A DNA stretch of 64,000 bases from Bolinopsis microptera (taxonomy: Eukaryota > Ctenophora > Tentaculata > Lobata > Bolinopsidae), in the NCBI RefSeq assembly GCF_026151205.1, contig NC_087084.1:7489394-7553393 (forward strand), in the 5' to 3' direction. Positions 33,801-45,317 of this stretch are shown in pieces; within the stretch, counting starts at the first letter, position 1; each line of letters opens with the position of its first letter. The position numbers were made by a program, and so were the translations under genes. The notes under the pieces are model-generated. The model was not told the origin of the DNA. It saw only the letters and a program-made list of their open reading frames with translations, and ran no database searches.

Positions 33801-36800
33801 ATAATCCCAAGATTTGACACGTTCACAGGCTACCACGTCTCGTGTAACCCCAGGATTTGACACGCTCACAGGCTACAATGTCTCGTGTTACCCCAGGATT
33901 TGGTTTTGGATCAGACGCTGAAAACAACAATAGAGGAGCGGTTTTCACTGCCGCAGTTAAAAAGGGTAGGAGTAATTACCCGCTGAGTCAAAACCCGCAT
34001 TAGGTGAGCAATTCTATTCGGAGTGCCCTCACGTGTCCAATAGTATCTTAAGGTGGTAAAAAGTGGATATATGAGGTGGCCCGACGGTCCTACGATGTCG
34101 ACAAAAGTCTGCTCCTTCGCAATATAGACCACTCCCCTATAATTGTGTGTATTGGAAGGGTCTGTTATGCTGCGCGCGACGCTAGCCATGTGTTAATTAA
34201 TTACAGTGAAGTTCCTCCTTCGCAAAGTTATTTTCCGCAATTTTCTGGATTTATTTATTGTTGATGCGCGCGGCGCTACATAGTACATTGGTCAAATAAA
34301 TCGTCAATTTTTATAAATTTTACCATGCGCGAATCCCACTCATTTATTATTTTTTCCCTAGTCACACTTTTCACTCGAAAGAATTAATGGTACAAAATAC
34401 AAGTAGGGAAAATTGATCTTACTGGGCCGCGCTCAGCCTGTCATTCCGCGCCGCCTAATCTCTATTTTATATGTTAATGAACAGAATAGCCTGGGGTCCC
34501 CAGGTAAAAATTGATCGTGCGTGGTTTAACCGCGGCGAAATTTTTGTTTCAGACGGATTTCCCTGTACTAAAATGCTTTTGCGGAGTGACAATATTCAAA
34601 CTTCGATAAAGTATATGAAGCGGGTACTTCTCGGAAAGGAAAAATTTAGGCAAACACGATGTGACTATTTTTGGATTGATTTAATACAACTGCAGAAAAT
34701 TATTTAAACTTTAAGCAAAGAAGGGCAAATTTTGACCACCTTTTTGGATTTTTACTAACTAAGTGTGTACCTGTGCTCTGTGGTTTTGCCAGGTAGCTCT
34801 CTTTAGAACTTACGGTAGCGGTGCCGCTACCTGTCGGCCCGATGGAGTGTTGAGAATACGTTCTTACTAGTTACTAGAATGTGATCTGAACTCAAACTCG
34901 TCATCACTGTGTCGGCTGACAGTCCGGTCCGTTGGGTCGGTAAGGAAGGTCGTCCACATGACACAGTACAACTAGACTACAGCACGTTGACTATGTTATT
35001 AACAAACCATAATTAGTGAGTGAGATAACTAACGAATTGAAAATAAATTTGTATCGATTTTCATTTACTTTGTATTTGTATTTTATTCCAAATCAATTTT
35101 AAAACGGTAGCGGATCTGAGCCATAAAATTCTAATTTTATATTATTATTAAAGTTAAACTTAAAGCTTTAAAGTAGGTATTTAAGCAGAAATTGATTTGT
35201 TATTGATTTTCCGCAAATTAATTTAAAAACGGTGATGAGTCTGAGCCACCATAGCAGATTAATGACTAAATGAGTACTATTTTCAGATTAAGGTTTTATT
35301 TAACCAAGCCGTCCACGATAGATATGATACGGGGCCGGATAAATATGAGGGACGCAAGATAGACCTCGGAGCACAAGTTACAGAGAAATCAAAGCGTCCG
35401 GCAGTCAAAGTGGATTCAAAGTTAGTAGCTCAACCCATTTTATTCTGCGATTATTCGAATATCACAGTGGCAAACATGACCGTTGCAATTATACTCACTA
35501 AACTATTTACCCGGCCCTATACTATTATAGATTCGTCCGGGTTTTTGAGTGACAATTCGCGGGAAGAGCCGGGATATTATCAAATAGAGCAATAGACACC
35601 CACGCAGAATCCCTCGATAGCACATTTTCAACTTGTCAAGCGTGTCTAATTAAATTTAATCCGTTCCGTTAATCTAAATATCATTCCGTTAATCGAGATA
35701 CTGTGCTTTTATGGGAATTCCCTCAACGCGCGGTGCATGAGTGAGTGTGTCAGGCAGTGTTTTGCACGTGACTTGCGCGCGACCACTGAACAACTAGTTT
35801 TCGCGTCATGTGACAAGTGCGTACGTCACATGACCTGCCAACGTGCGGCTATATCCCTGCTTGGAAACTGGGTGAAACAAGTTTTCCATCTGAATACCTC
35901 CGCTATGCCAAACAGTTGGTCACAGCCCCTTCCCGCTAGCAGTATAACTATATAGTGTTGATCCTCGATTTGACATCAGGATAGATACTAATAAATTATG
36001 TTCAACCTGAACGAGTTACTCGAAATTAAGCAACTAAATAAGGATCAATAGCGATTATACACTCTCACTCAAAATCCCGGACTCATCTGTAATACATAGA
36101 CACTCCGCCCTCAATATTTATTTAAGTGTAAACACTCGCTCCCGCTCAGGTTTACACCTGAGAAAGTCAACTCGTGCGCTAGCGCGCACTTGTAGCTTTT
36201 TATCAAATAGAATCCGCTGCGCGAATTCTATCTCAAATAGATTACTTCGTGCGGCGTGTCTAACTAGACTCAATGTATTTTACAGTTATACCGGGTCCAG
36301 GACTCTAGGGCGTAAGAGTAAGAGTAAGACTCTAGGGCGTGAGACTTTAGGGCGGCGCCCTAACCCTAACCATCACCCTAACCCTAACCCTAACCCTTAT
36401 CCTAACCCTAACCCTAACCCTGACCCAAACCCAAACCCTAACCCTAACCCTAACCCTAACCCTAAGACCCTAGAGTCTTACGCCCTAGAGTCTTACGCCC
36501 TAGAGTCCGGACCCCAGTTATACCCCTTTACTGTTTTTCAGGCAAAGTCTCACCAAAAGTAGTTTAGCAGGCATATTTTAAGTTCAAAAAAATTCTAATT
36601 GAATGTCAAAAATGACAAAAATAAAAATTAGTCATGTGGAGGTTTTTTAAGAAATTTGCGGAAAATACGCGCCAGAACTGTTGTACAAAATTTGGTACAT
36701 TTACATAACCCAAAATCGCCATATTCAGGTGCCTTAAAAATCATGTTAAAATTGAGTTAGAGATCTGAAATTTTGCAGGGCGTGTAGATGTTGACCAAAA

Positions 36801-39800
36801 TCGACTGTGAAAAAAGTTTCAAGTTTCAGGAGTATATCGGGAAATTAGTTTTCTGGAACCCCTGTTTTACAACAGATTGTCGTGAAGTATATTAATATCA
36901 TGTATCTCATGTCAGTGGTGGCAAGCACGACCGCCGCCATTATACTCACTATACTATAATTTACCCCCCTATACTTCTATTATCACAGGAGGGGCAAAGT
37001 GCAAAGAAACTGCTGCTCACTGCTAATAACTGCTGCTCACTACTGCTCGCTGCTGCTCACTGCTGCTCAGTGAGCAGTGAGCAGCAGTGAGCAGCAGTTA
37101 GCACCAGTGAGCAGCAGTGAGCAGCAGTTAGCAGCAGTGAGCAGCAGTTAGCAGCAGTGAGCAGCAGTTAGCAGCAGTTAGCAGCAGTTTCTTTGCACTT
37201 TGCCCCTCCTGTGTTATACCCCCTTAACTGTTTTCCAGGCATTATAAGACTCACCGAAAGTAGTTCAGCAGGCATATTTTAAATTCAAAACATTCTAATT
37301 CATTGTCAAAGATGACAGGAATAAAAAATAGTTATGTAAAGGTTTTTAAGAAATTTGCGTTAAATACGCGCCAGCACTGTTATACGAAATTCGATTAAAA
37401 AACTACAAAATTGACATATTCACACATTTATTCTGGTGCCTTAAAAACGATGTTAAAATTGAGTTAGAGATCTGAAATCTTGCAGGGCATCTAGACGTTG
37501 ACCAAATCGACTGTAAAAAAAGTTCATATTTCATACATGATTTTTTACATTCCATTGAATAAAGCTTTCGACTTGCGGGTTTTTAGAAATTAGTAGTCAA
37601 TATTGGAACCAGGTGGGACAAAAGTAGGACAAAAACGCATGTGCCAAAAACAATTGTAAATGATGGCTATAGTTATAAGTTAGGCATAGGAGCCATCGAA
37701 AGTCGTACAGAATGACCCAGGCTCATGGAATAAAAGGAAATGAACGAAAATGAATATTCTCCTGAAAGTGCTCAGAATGGTTCAAAACTGTTCGGAAAGA
37801 ATTTGTGTTGGTCCTAGGACCACTTGAAACAAGTTTGGGAATCACTGCTTGGCTAGAACCGATGTAAGGGTGATGTCTATTGAATCTTTATTGCCGAATA
37901 CAGCTGCTTTTGGGCAGTTCTTCTTAATCTACCACAATTGTAAATGAATGGTAAAAGCGAGCGACCGATTTCATTCTCGGTATCATTTTGCATTTGTAGA
38001 CAGTCATTCAAATTAATATCATTTCCTTTTGTTTGGGAAAGAGAAACACTGGCAGCAGTCAACTCTACCTAATTGTGGGCTTTGGTCAAATTTAGTTTAT
38101 GTAATAAGCGCCATTAGTGGGCACAGAATATTTTCCTCCGGGTTCGATAAATTGTGTACAAAAATTTGTCTAAAAGATAATTCCATCATGAAGCAATATT
38201 AGCTAAAAATGCTAAACGGCGCTTGTAGTTGTTCGATGGATGCTTTTTTCGGTCAAATTTTTAGATTTTGGTCTATAACTTCCACAGTTTCAGTTATTTT
38301 GAAATGATTGTTATGAGTCGTAATCATTATCAACTAAGCGATCAGACGAAACTTTTGATACTAACATTTTAAGATTTAAAGGACAGTTATTTTCGAAATA
38401 TGTTATCCTGAACACAAGGCCGGTTTCCCCTCTTGTATATGAATTTTAAACGGCCCTTATAGCGAACAGGGGGATGGCTGTTCGTTTGAGTACTATGGCT
38501 ATGAGTATGACGCAGTTATACAAGTCAGGCAAAACAATTTGTGACCTGCCTATTGGCCGGGCGCCGCCATGGACTCAACACATGGTCCAAGCAAAGTCCA
38601 GTATAAAGGAAGGTAGTATTGATCAAGCTAATTATGATCCTGTAAAAATTGTTTTAAAATATTTGATATTATAGGATTTAAAGGCATTTTAAATTTAAGC
38701 AAGAAATTACCCATTTTTCTTTATTTTTACACATTTGTATTTGTAACCTGACCTTATCGTGCTGCACGGTGAATTTGCATTATTCAATATTCATACTTAA
38801 AGGCAACTATTGGTATCAAATTTATCAAACTCGGAGACAATAAATTCTGTGCTAGCGATCATGGCGCTTATTACATACTTACTATAGCGTTGAAAGTATT
38901 TATACTACTAGTGTAAACCGGCCTTCGGCCGGGATTTCATTGCCGTAGTTAAAAAGGGTAGGAGTAATTACCCGCTGAGTCAAAACCTGCATTAGGTGAG
39001 CAATTCTATTCGAAGTGGCCTCACGTATCCAATAGTATCTTAAACAATAATTTCATAATCAGTTCTTTCTCGTGGATAATTAAGTCATTATTAGGCACCA
39101 CATTCCATGATCATAAGGTCCGAACACCGAATATTACACCTCATCACTCTCGTCTTGAACCGCTTTCCATTTTTATTTAAATCGTTTAGAAATTAACCCT
39201 TATTAACTCCGCACCACGCCCGCCTTATATTTGAAAACATGCATTACATTGTCGTATGAAAGTAAACAAACAGACCGCAATTCAACGAGTGGCTCCCTCC
39301 GCCCTCCTCCCCCTCCTAATAAAGTAATAAGCTTATAGTATTACACGCATAAAAATTGTTGTATAAAAATATGAACTCTCTCTCTAGTCTCTACAGTTCA
39401 AACAGACCGGAAACAGTGCCTCCTATAATTAGCGGAGCTAATCTAATTACCAACGCTAGGTACATAATATATAGTGATGGAATTATGGAAGAGAGCGAGG
39501 AGGGAGAAAAAGTGAGCCATTTTATGTCACATTTTTGGTACAAAACCATCAATTAAGCCACTTACCACCGACCAATTTAAAAAACCTTTATAATTTAACT
39601 TCGTCAGAGTTTTGTCGGCACTTTACCGAACAAAATCAGCCCCGTAACTCTTACCGTTTTCTTGATTAAGCTGCTTGGAAATTACACACGCACACACAGA
39701 AAACACACACACATCTTGAGAATATTATTATTGATTAATAAAATATATCTATGCATATCACGACAATCTGTCGTAAAACAAGGAATCCCGATGCTCCTTA

Positions 39801-40688
39801 AACTTTAACATGTTTTTGCCATCGATTTTACCGAAGTCTAGACGCCCTGCAAAATTGAGCTAGGGATCTGAAAAACAGTTTAGATTTTAAAGGGGATTGT
39901 TCTTAACTAATACGGTCGTCCACAAAAGGGTTTTTTAGGCTTATTAAAGTATGAATTTTTAAAATCAAAGAAATAACATTAACATTATTAATTTCAGATA
40001 CTCTACTTTCGCTGCAACACGATTTGAATTCACGGCAACTGGCAGAGCGGTCTTTAGTCGTTTGGCCTTCGGGCAATGTAATGCATGGCCAAAAAACATG
40101 GAGATGCAATGCCAAAAAGTTCGAACATGGATACAGCACAGAAGCAAAGCGAACTTTACTGCTGTTACTTTGGCAGGAACAAAAAAAATTAATCCGGAAA
40201 ATGGAAACTTCTCTAGGGGACTTGGAGTTTTTGGCAACAACAAGCACACTTTCTTACCAGACTGTCTTACTGATAAATACTTTAATTTCTTTCAACCACA
40301 AATCCATGGCAACAAGTTCCTTCCATTGAAATCAGTTAGAAAGACGTATATATTAACAGACAATAACGGCCAGAACGTATATCGATATGCTGAATCAAAA
40401 AACCAAGAGCGTGCATTCTGCTGCTGTACAAACATGAAGACAGGGAGGGTACTCGATGACGATGAAAGAAAGAACTGCATATCGTTAACTGATTGTTTAG
40501 CCAATGATTGGACTTGTAGACAAGCATTCGATCCCGAAATTGGGATGGAAATTGAGGAACAATTGCAAAAGGACAAACAAGAAAAACAAGAAGCATACAT
40601 GCGAGGACTGCAAAATGGAAATGGCATTATCGTGAAGGGTCTTGCTGGGGTAAAAGCTAAAAGGATAAAGAAGTTGGGCTGGAATTAG
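30832..40688 (+). CDS. Secreted orphan protein, 450 aa, 6 exons
   Basis: Exons: 30832-30933, 31546-31711, 32021-32093, 33000-33186, 35287-35420, 39998-40688. Each boundary has AG and GT and the phases (0,1,2,0,2) join into 451 codons with one terminal stop. The first exon encodes a signal peptide (MIRSLVVVFSLFLTCSTYS). The body has several cysteines, a CCCTNMKTG cluster, and a lysine/glutamate-rich coiled region before the end (EEQLQKDKQEKQEAYMRG). No membrane segment was seen outside the signal peptide. I recognise no domain family. The introns are long and packed with repeats: a 10-bp minisatellite in intron 3 and foldback elements in intron 5. The last-but-one junction depends on a GTTAGT donor; that donor type is also used in gene 6. 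An all-extracellular role is inferred from the signal peptide only. Confidence 0.8.
31255..31430 (-). repeat. Dispersed repeat, inverted partner of 28683-28860
   Basis: Lies in intron 1 of the orphan gene. It is followed by one copy of a second short dispersed repeat (taatgtccgtacaaaattat ... gtccgata, 31440-31500) also seen near 50745-50805 and 61165-61285. Confidence 0.75.
32148..32948 (+). repeat. 10-bp minisatellite (CCTGTCCGTC), about 80 copies, intron 3 of the orphan gene
   Basis: Head-to-tail 10-bp units with variants (catgtccgtt, cctgtccgac, cctgtccgcc) fill about 800 bp. A larger block of about 180 bp around 32265-32415 is itself duplicated at 32445-32600. The unit lacks stops in all three plus frames, producing long spurious open frames with a 10-residue period. 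C and T sit almost wholly on the plus strand. Confidence 0.93.
33943..34051 (+). repeat. 110-bp dispersed repeat, copy 1
   Basis: Matches 38935-39043 closely over agttaaaaagggtaggagta, ttacccgctgagtcaaaacc and gtgagcaattctattcg. Both copies are in introns of the orphan gene, in the same orientation. Confidence 0.85.
34418..34506 (+). repeat. SINE-like repeat, copy B
   Basis: Closest in sequence to copy C (43240-43326), but with a small insertion after gtcattccgc. Confidence 0.85.
36293..36514. mobile_element. Foldback element carrying an interstitial telomeric array, 10-bp target duplication
   Basis: The ends gggtccaggactctagggcg and the complement of cgccctagagtccggacccc form inverted arms of about 25 bp. 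Between them lies about 110 bp of CCCTAA repeats with a few variants (36352-36468). The whole is flanked by the direct repeat CAGTTATACC at 36283-36292 and 36515-36524. It lies in intron 5 of the orphan gene. Confidence 0.85.
36515..36832 (+). repeat. About 320-bp repeat, copy 1
   Basis: Matches 37214-37535: ttatacccctttactg, gtagtttagcaggcatattt, aatacgcgccagaactgtt and tgttaaaattgagttagaga recur in the same order with scattered substitutions. Confidence 0.88.
36984..37213. mobile_element. Foldback element built from GCAGCAGTKA repeats
   Basis: Outer arms of 34 bp, beginning cacaggaggggcaaagtgca, are perfect inverted copies. The inner part is a long imperfect hairpin of gcagcagtgagcagcagtta units. 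It lies immediately upstream of repeat copy 2, at the position matching the first foldback relative to copy 1. Confidence 0.88.
37214..37535 (+). repeat. About 320-bp repeat, copy 2
   Basis: Second copy of 36515-36832, with a small insertion near 37405-37425. Confidence 0.88.
38935..39043 (+). repeat. 110-bp dispersed repeat, copy 2
   Basis: See the partner at 33943-34051. It is preceded by the short hairpin ccggccttcggccgg (38919-38933). Confidence 0.85.
39219..39640 (+). repeat. About 400-bp dispersed repeat, copy 1
   Basis: Matches 44352-44700 in order: cccgcct, acattgtcgta, a run of C-rich sequence, agggagaaa, tgtcacattt.tggtacaaaa and tcacttaccaccga. Both copies are diverged; the internal part differs in length. 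Confidence 0.75.
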
Positions 40689-41820
40689 GGATATACCGGA
40701 CAATAAGCTCCTCTTTGGATAGGACAATTTCTAATTTCTAATTTCTAATTTTCTTCTACAATGAAACTGTGATTAGAATTATAAACGTAGCACTTTGATT
40801 TAAAATAAGTTGGGAGAGGATTTTTTTGTCATGTTTCAATATTTATGATAGTTTAATCAAGCGTACAATTAGATTTTATGAATTGTTTTCATGCATATTA
40901 AATCTATCGTAAATTATAGATCCTCTATAAGTCTATAGTAAACTACAGATCCTCGATAAATACAACGGTGAATGCTAAAAAATAGTTAAATGAACACTGA
41001 AAATAAAATCAAATTGTACTAATGCAATATTCACTTGATAAGTTGATATGAGTTTAAATTCAACACATTTGACGATAACAATTCTCGAAACTGAAAGATT
41101 ATTGATAGCCAACTTCAAAAAATACTTTTAACAACCCGAGTTTATTCAAAGAATCTCCCAGCTGACCAATGAGGCAGTTGAAGCACTGAATAGGCAGATT
41201 ACAGAATTCATAAATGATTTAGCTAAAGAAAGCTCGATATCTCTAAACAGACCCAGAATCCAAAACCCAAGTTCTACTCAAGGTTTGATCGACAGCAAGT
41301 GCACGACAGCACGACGCCTTTAAAAAAAAGAGAAGTTGGGCCTGACTGGCCCACGAGAGGATAGCATGAGGATGCTCTGCCTGCCTCTGGAGCATGGCAG
41401 CTCTATAAGGGGAAGTTGCCAATGAAATCGAAGTGTATAGTGTAGGATGTTAGTAATTGTTATGAGAGGGTTGAGCCTGACGTGATATCATGGATCACTT
41501 AGGTTCCACAGGGACACGTCCAACTTGATTGGAAATTGCTAAAATCACTGAAAACTGCTATTGATAATATTATTTTCACGATTTTATCAACTTTGGTGTC
41601 CCGCTACCTATAACGTAAATTTTTTTGTTCGAGACAATTTGAACAAGAATTGCGCCTGTTTTTTCGTTATACTTATAGCGGACGCTAGATTTTCATTCAC
41701 TATAACTATAAGTATAAGCTCTAATCAGTTCACTTCATAATAATAATATTGATAGATTATGCTTTATATACGGAAAACACTTGAAATTGCCGTAAGACTT
41801 AACTTGTATCTGTCCTTCCA
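40689..41820. other. Intergenic region downstream of the orphan gene
   Basis: AT-rich. An AATAAA at 41002-41007 is a possible poly(A) signal for the orphan gene. A stretch at 41158-41320 can be read as a short helical peptide and may be an eroded upstream part of the LINE fragment that follows, but this is weak. Confidence 0.5.
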
Positions 41821-42218
41821 TCCGCGACAAACAAATCGAGCTGGTCTCCAGCTATCTTGGAATTATTATCTCATTATATAAGCAGCACAGGGACATTTTG
41901 GCAAGCGACTGACTCTCTCTACCGTAAAGGACTTGGAGTTTACTTCAGCCTGAGAGGAACTATGGACTGGAGATTCATCGATGCATCCTGCCTTTACAAA
42001 TTATTTAACACCCTTGTAAAGCAAATTCTACTTTACGCTGTCAAATACGTCCCCGGCTCAGCGGTGCTACCCACCGTCAACAAGATCGTCTCTTGCTTCA
42101 ACAAACATCATGCAGTTACTCACATGGCAAAACAGCAACTGGAGCGGGTGCACCTACGTCATTCAAATATCTGCTTGGTATAAATAGAAGAGCAATCAAT
42201 GACGCAGACTGGCTAGGA

Positions 42219-42267
42219 ACTGGCTCATACCCACAACCCAATCATCATTGATTGGGTATGAGCCATA
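42219..42267. repeat. Short foldback
   Basis: ggctcatacccacaaccca with the complementary tgattgggtatgagcc forms a hairpin of about 16 bp with a small internal bulge. It lies just past the first LINE fragment. Confidence 0.6.
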
Positions 42268-43239
42268 TTGACCTTATTATCAGATTTCGTTGTAACTCTC
42301 CTCGCGTCCTAAGATGGCGTTTCTATGTCTCGTATGTACTATAGGAGACATTTAATATGTGTGGCACCCCACTGTATTACCTTATGTCGGCACGTGACAG
42401 TGATCAGAGTGATCAGAGTGATCATGCACATGGCTACCTGCTACAGTTATTATACCTGTCAGCATGCAAATGCCTCTTAGTATTTCTAAAATGACACGCT
42501 GATTATCCAAGTACCGAATATTTACAAAAAATTCCACTCATGAATTAGTTTCAATCGCATGATATGAGGCTGAAAGTGTTGACAACAGTGAAATCTGAAT
42601 TGTGTCGGGTCTTCTTAAGACCTGTTTTCGACAGGTCATATGGTACATTCCGTATACTCACGATCTACATTAGTGTCTTTTCCCTATTTTTTCATAAAAT
42701 GAAAATGCTTTGAGATTATTAAAATTAAATAAAAGCTCTAGACAAGGAATAGTTAAAAAATAATGCGCAAGTCTAATCTTTCCCTAAAACAAATTACTAA
42801 ATGTCAGAACTTCATTGTAGTTTCTGCCAATATGTTTTATCATAAGCTAAAGTACGGAGATAATATTAATACAATTCAAAAATAATAAAATATTTATATA
42901 TTTTTTGAGATACGGCTTTCAATTTTTTACACGAATTACGTGAGTTATTAGAATGTTGCGTGTGGGTAGTAAATTTTGGCCCACTCTAGTGAAACTGAGT
43001 TAGAAATATCCAAAATACATTTCCTGACGTGATAGCGAAAAGCCAATCAAATCCCAAAATCGCTCGAGCGTGCTAAATCACTCTAAGTCTACATGGTCGA
43101 TCTTCAAGATTGTTCTAAAAGGCCCCCCGATAGTTGTAACCGACTTCAACGGATGTATTTTCGGACGCTGATTCCGAATCACCCGCCATGACATAGGGTT
43201 CGCTGTCACGTATCAAACCAAATTTTATTTATCTTTACA

Positions 43240-43326
43240 CTTACTGGGCCGCGCTCAGCCTGTCATTCCGCCTAATCTCTATTTTATCTCTGTTTATAAA
43301 CATGATAGCCTGAGGTCCCCAGGTAA
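43240..43326 (+). repeat. SINE-like repeat, copy C
   Basis: Inserted between the two LINE fragments. Shares cttactgggccgcgctcagc and gtcattccgcctaatctcta with copy B. Confidence 0.85.
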
Positions 43327-43909
43327 CCTTACACCAGAATCCACATTCATTTTTATCCAGATTATTATCTGAAAAGTTGAATTTTTGCGCGAGTTTTCAT
43401 ACTTTAATCCCTGTAAGATACGAAAACTATACGAATCCACCAAAAACACAGTGAAACAATTATCAGGAGGAAGCGATCTTTCAATCCCTCTGTAAATCAG
43501 CGAGGCTATGATCAAAACCGTTTTTGTTCAACAATGGAACAATTAGAGCGAAAACTGAACAGAGAATTGGGATTCTACATCCTCATTAAGGCAAGCTTCG
43601 GTTGCGAAACATATCTGTCGATCAACCTACGGCCACAGCAGACTAAGAGACTTGCGGAACTCAGAACAAGCTCGGATCAATACAACATTGAAACAGGAAG
43701 ACACGGGTCACAGCATGAACCGCCATAAACTAGGGTATGCAAACACTGTTCTACTACAGATGTGGAGGCACTCGACCTTCTTCTAGCTTTCTAGAGCTTC
43801 CTTTCCCTGATCTAATCATCGAAGATGAGCTTCATGTATTGCGCACTTGCCCTCTTTATGAAGATTTCCGTCACTGAAGGTTCCAATTACCGAAGCTCAT
43901 GAACGAAGA

Positions 43910-44767
43910 TTCCCTAAAAAGCTAAAAGCCTAAAGCATCCTCCTAACAATAACAATATTGCCTAATGTAAGACTCAGAATACTTTTAGAAGAGTCCATTT
44001 ATTTTATAAAATGATAAATCTCATTCTGAAGATTTGCGGGGATTATTTCTTTGTTTATTATAGTGGTTTCAATTTTATTCTCATTCTCTTGTATATATCT
44101 ATATAATATACTTTTTGACTTTTGGGTAATATAAAGTTACTTTATATAATACATATTGGGTCAGACATTACCATTGTAATTTGACTTTTGAAGTCCTAAT
44201 GAGTGTTTATTTAATTGTCCGTTCAAATAAAGTGTTCAGATCTCTTCCCAAAAGCATTTCATTACAAACTTATTATTGTCCAGTTTATGAATAATTATGT
44301 TGGACAATTTAAATTTCTATTATCTGATTCAATTATATCAACACTAGTGTAACCCGCCTAGTATATTCGAGAACACATATTACGTTGTCGTAATTTGGTG
44401 CAAAAGTATGAACTCAGTTAGTCCAAACTGACCGAAATTTAATTCTGAGTGCCCCCCCCCTCCCCCTATAATAACAGGCAATCTTGCGGATTATCCACTG
44501 CCAAATAACCTAATATAATTATACAGCAAAACTGTAATGCTGCAATGGGGGAGGGGGCGATGAGGAGCGGGAGAGAGGGAGAAAGCATTATATTTATAAT
44601 GTCACATTTGTGGTACAAAATCATCAATTAAATCACTTACCACCGATTTAAAAAATGTACGCTGTAAGAGTTGTGTCTGGAATATACCGAAAAAACCGTT
44701 TTACTGCTTACTGCTATTTTTACTTATGGTATGTATTAAAAGTCGATTGAAAAATTATATGCTAAAA
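43910..44767. other. Intergenic region with dispersed repeat copy 2
   Basis: Holds the 44352-44700 partner of the 39219-39640 repeat and a short C run at 44451. Ends at a T tract that may mark the tail of the LINE to the right. Confidence 0.6.
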
Positions 44768-45317
44768 TTTTTTTTTTATTTTATTGAAAATCTTTTCAAA
44801 ATAGTACATACATCAATGTAATTGCATGAAAATAACACGGTCAAAAAGTGATTTCTATGTACTATAATGACGGGAAACCAGAACGTAGTTCGTGCAAAAA
44901 TTACACCTACAAAGTATGGTCCCTGACAAAACATTTCATACAATCAACACATATAAATGTAAGATATATAGTAATAGAGATGATTGTGCAATAATAAAAT
45001 ACAGCGTGCATAAAATATCATAATGTTAATAATTTGTTAACTTTTTAATGAAATAGATTATATCATACAATACTTTTAAAAACCCAACCCACAACCCAAC
45101 CCACCCCTAACCCCTTAAATAGTTTGGATCGGTTATTTTAGATTAGAGAATTGGCATTGGGAGAAATGAGATGCATCTAATCATTATCAGACAGGTAGAA
45201 TTCAGCGTGACTATCGTTTGGATCTGTGGGTAGCATTTCCGACCATAGGTGATCCTTAAGTTTGGCCTTGAAGATATCAGGACAGCTATGGTCTCTTATT
45301 TCGAGAGGAAGTTTATT

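Larger units (their letters stand above)
33187..35286. other. Intron 4 of the orphan gene, repeat-bearing
   Basis: Contains three tandem units of about 43 bp at 33775-33901 (acaggctaccacgtctcgt), one copy of a 110-bp dispersed repeat (33943-34051), and copy B of the SINE-like repeat (34418-34506). Short open frames here have no support. Confidence 0.7.
41822..43900 (+). pseudogene. LINE reverse-transcriptase C-terminal fragments, interrupted
   Basis: Plus-strand frame 41857-42183 carries LYKLFNTLVKQILLYAVKYV, the post-RT segment common to LINE polymerases. After about 1.3 kb of unrelated sequence, 43534-43728 carries the following linker (LRPQQTKRLAELRTSSDQYN). Then 43737-43882 carries RVCKHC and EDELHVLRTCPLYEDFR, the CxxC...HxxxxC motif near the end of many LINE ORFs. 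The pieces are in LINE order, so one degraded element was probably split by later insertions, including SINE-like copy C at 43240-43326. Stops and truncation exclude function. Confidence 0.75.

Noticed and set aside
36352-36468. True chromosome end
   Set aside because: The CCCTAA array is only about 110 bp, internal, symmetrical in its flanks and surrounded by gene introns.
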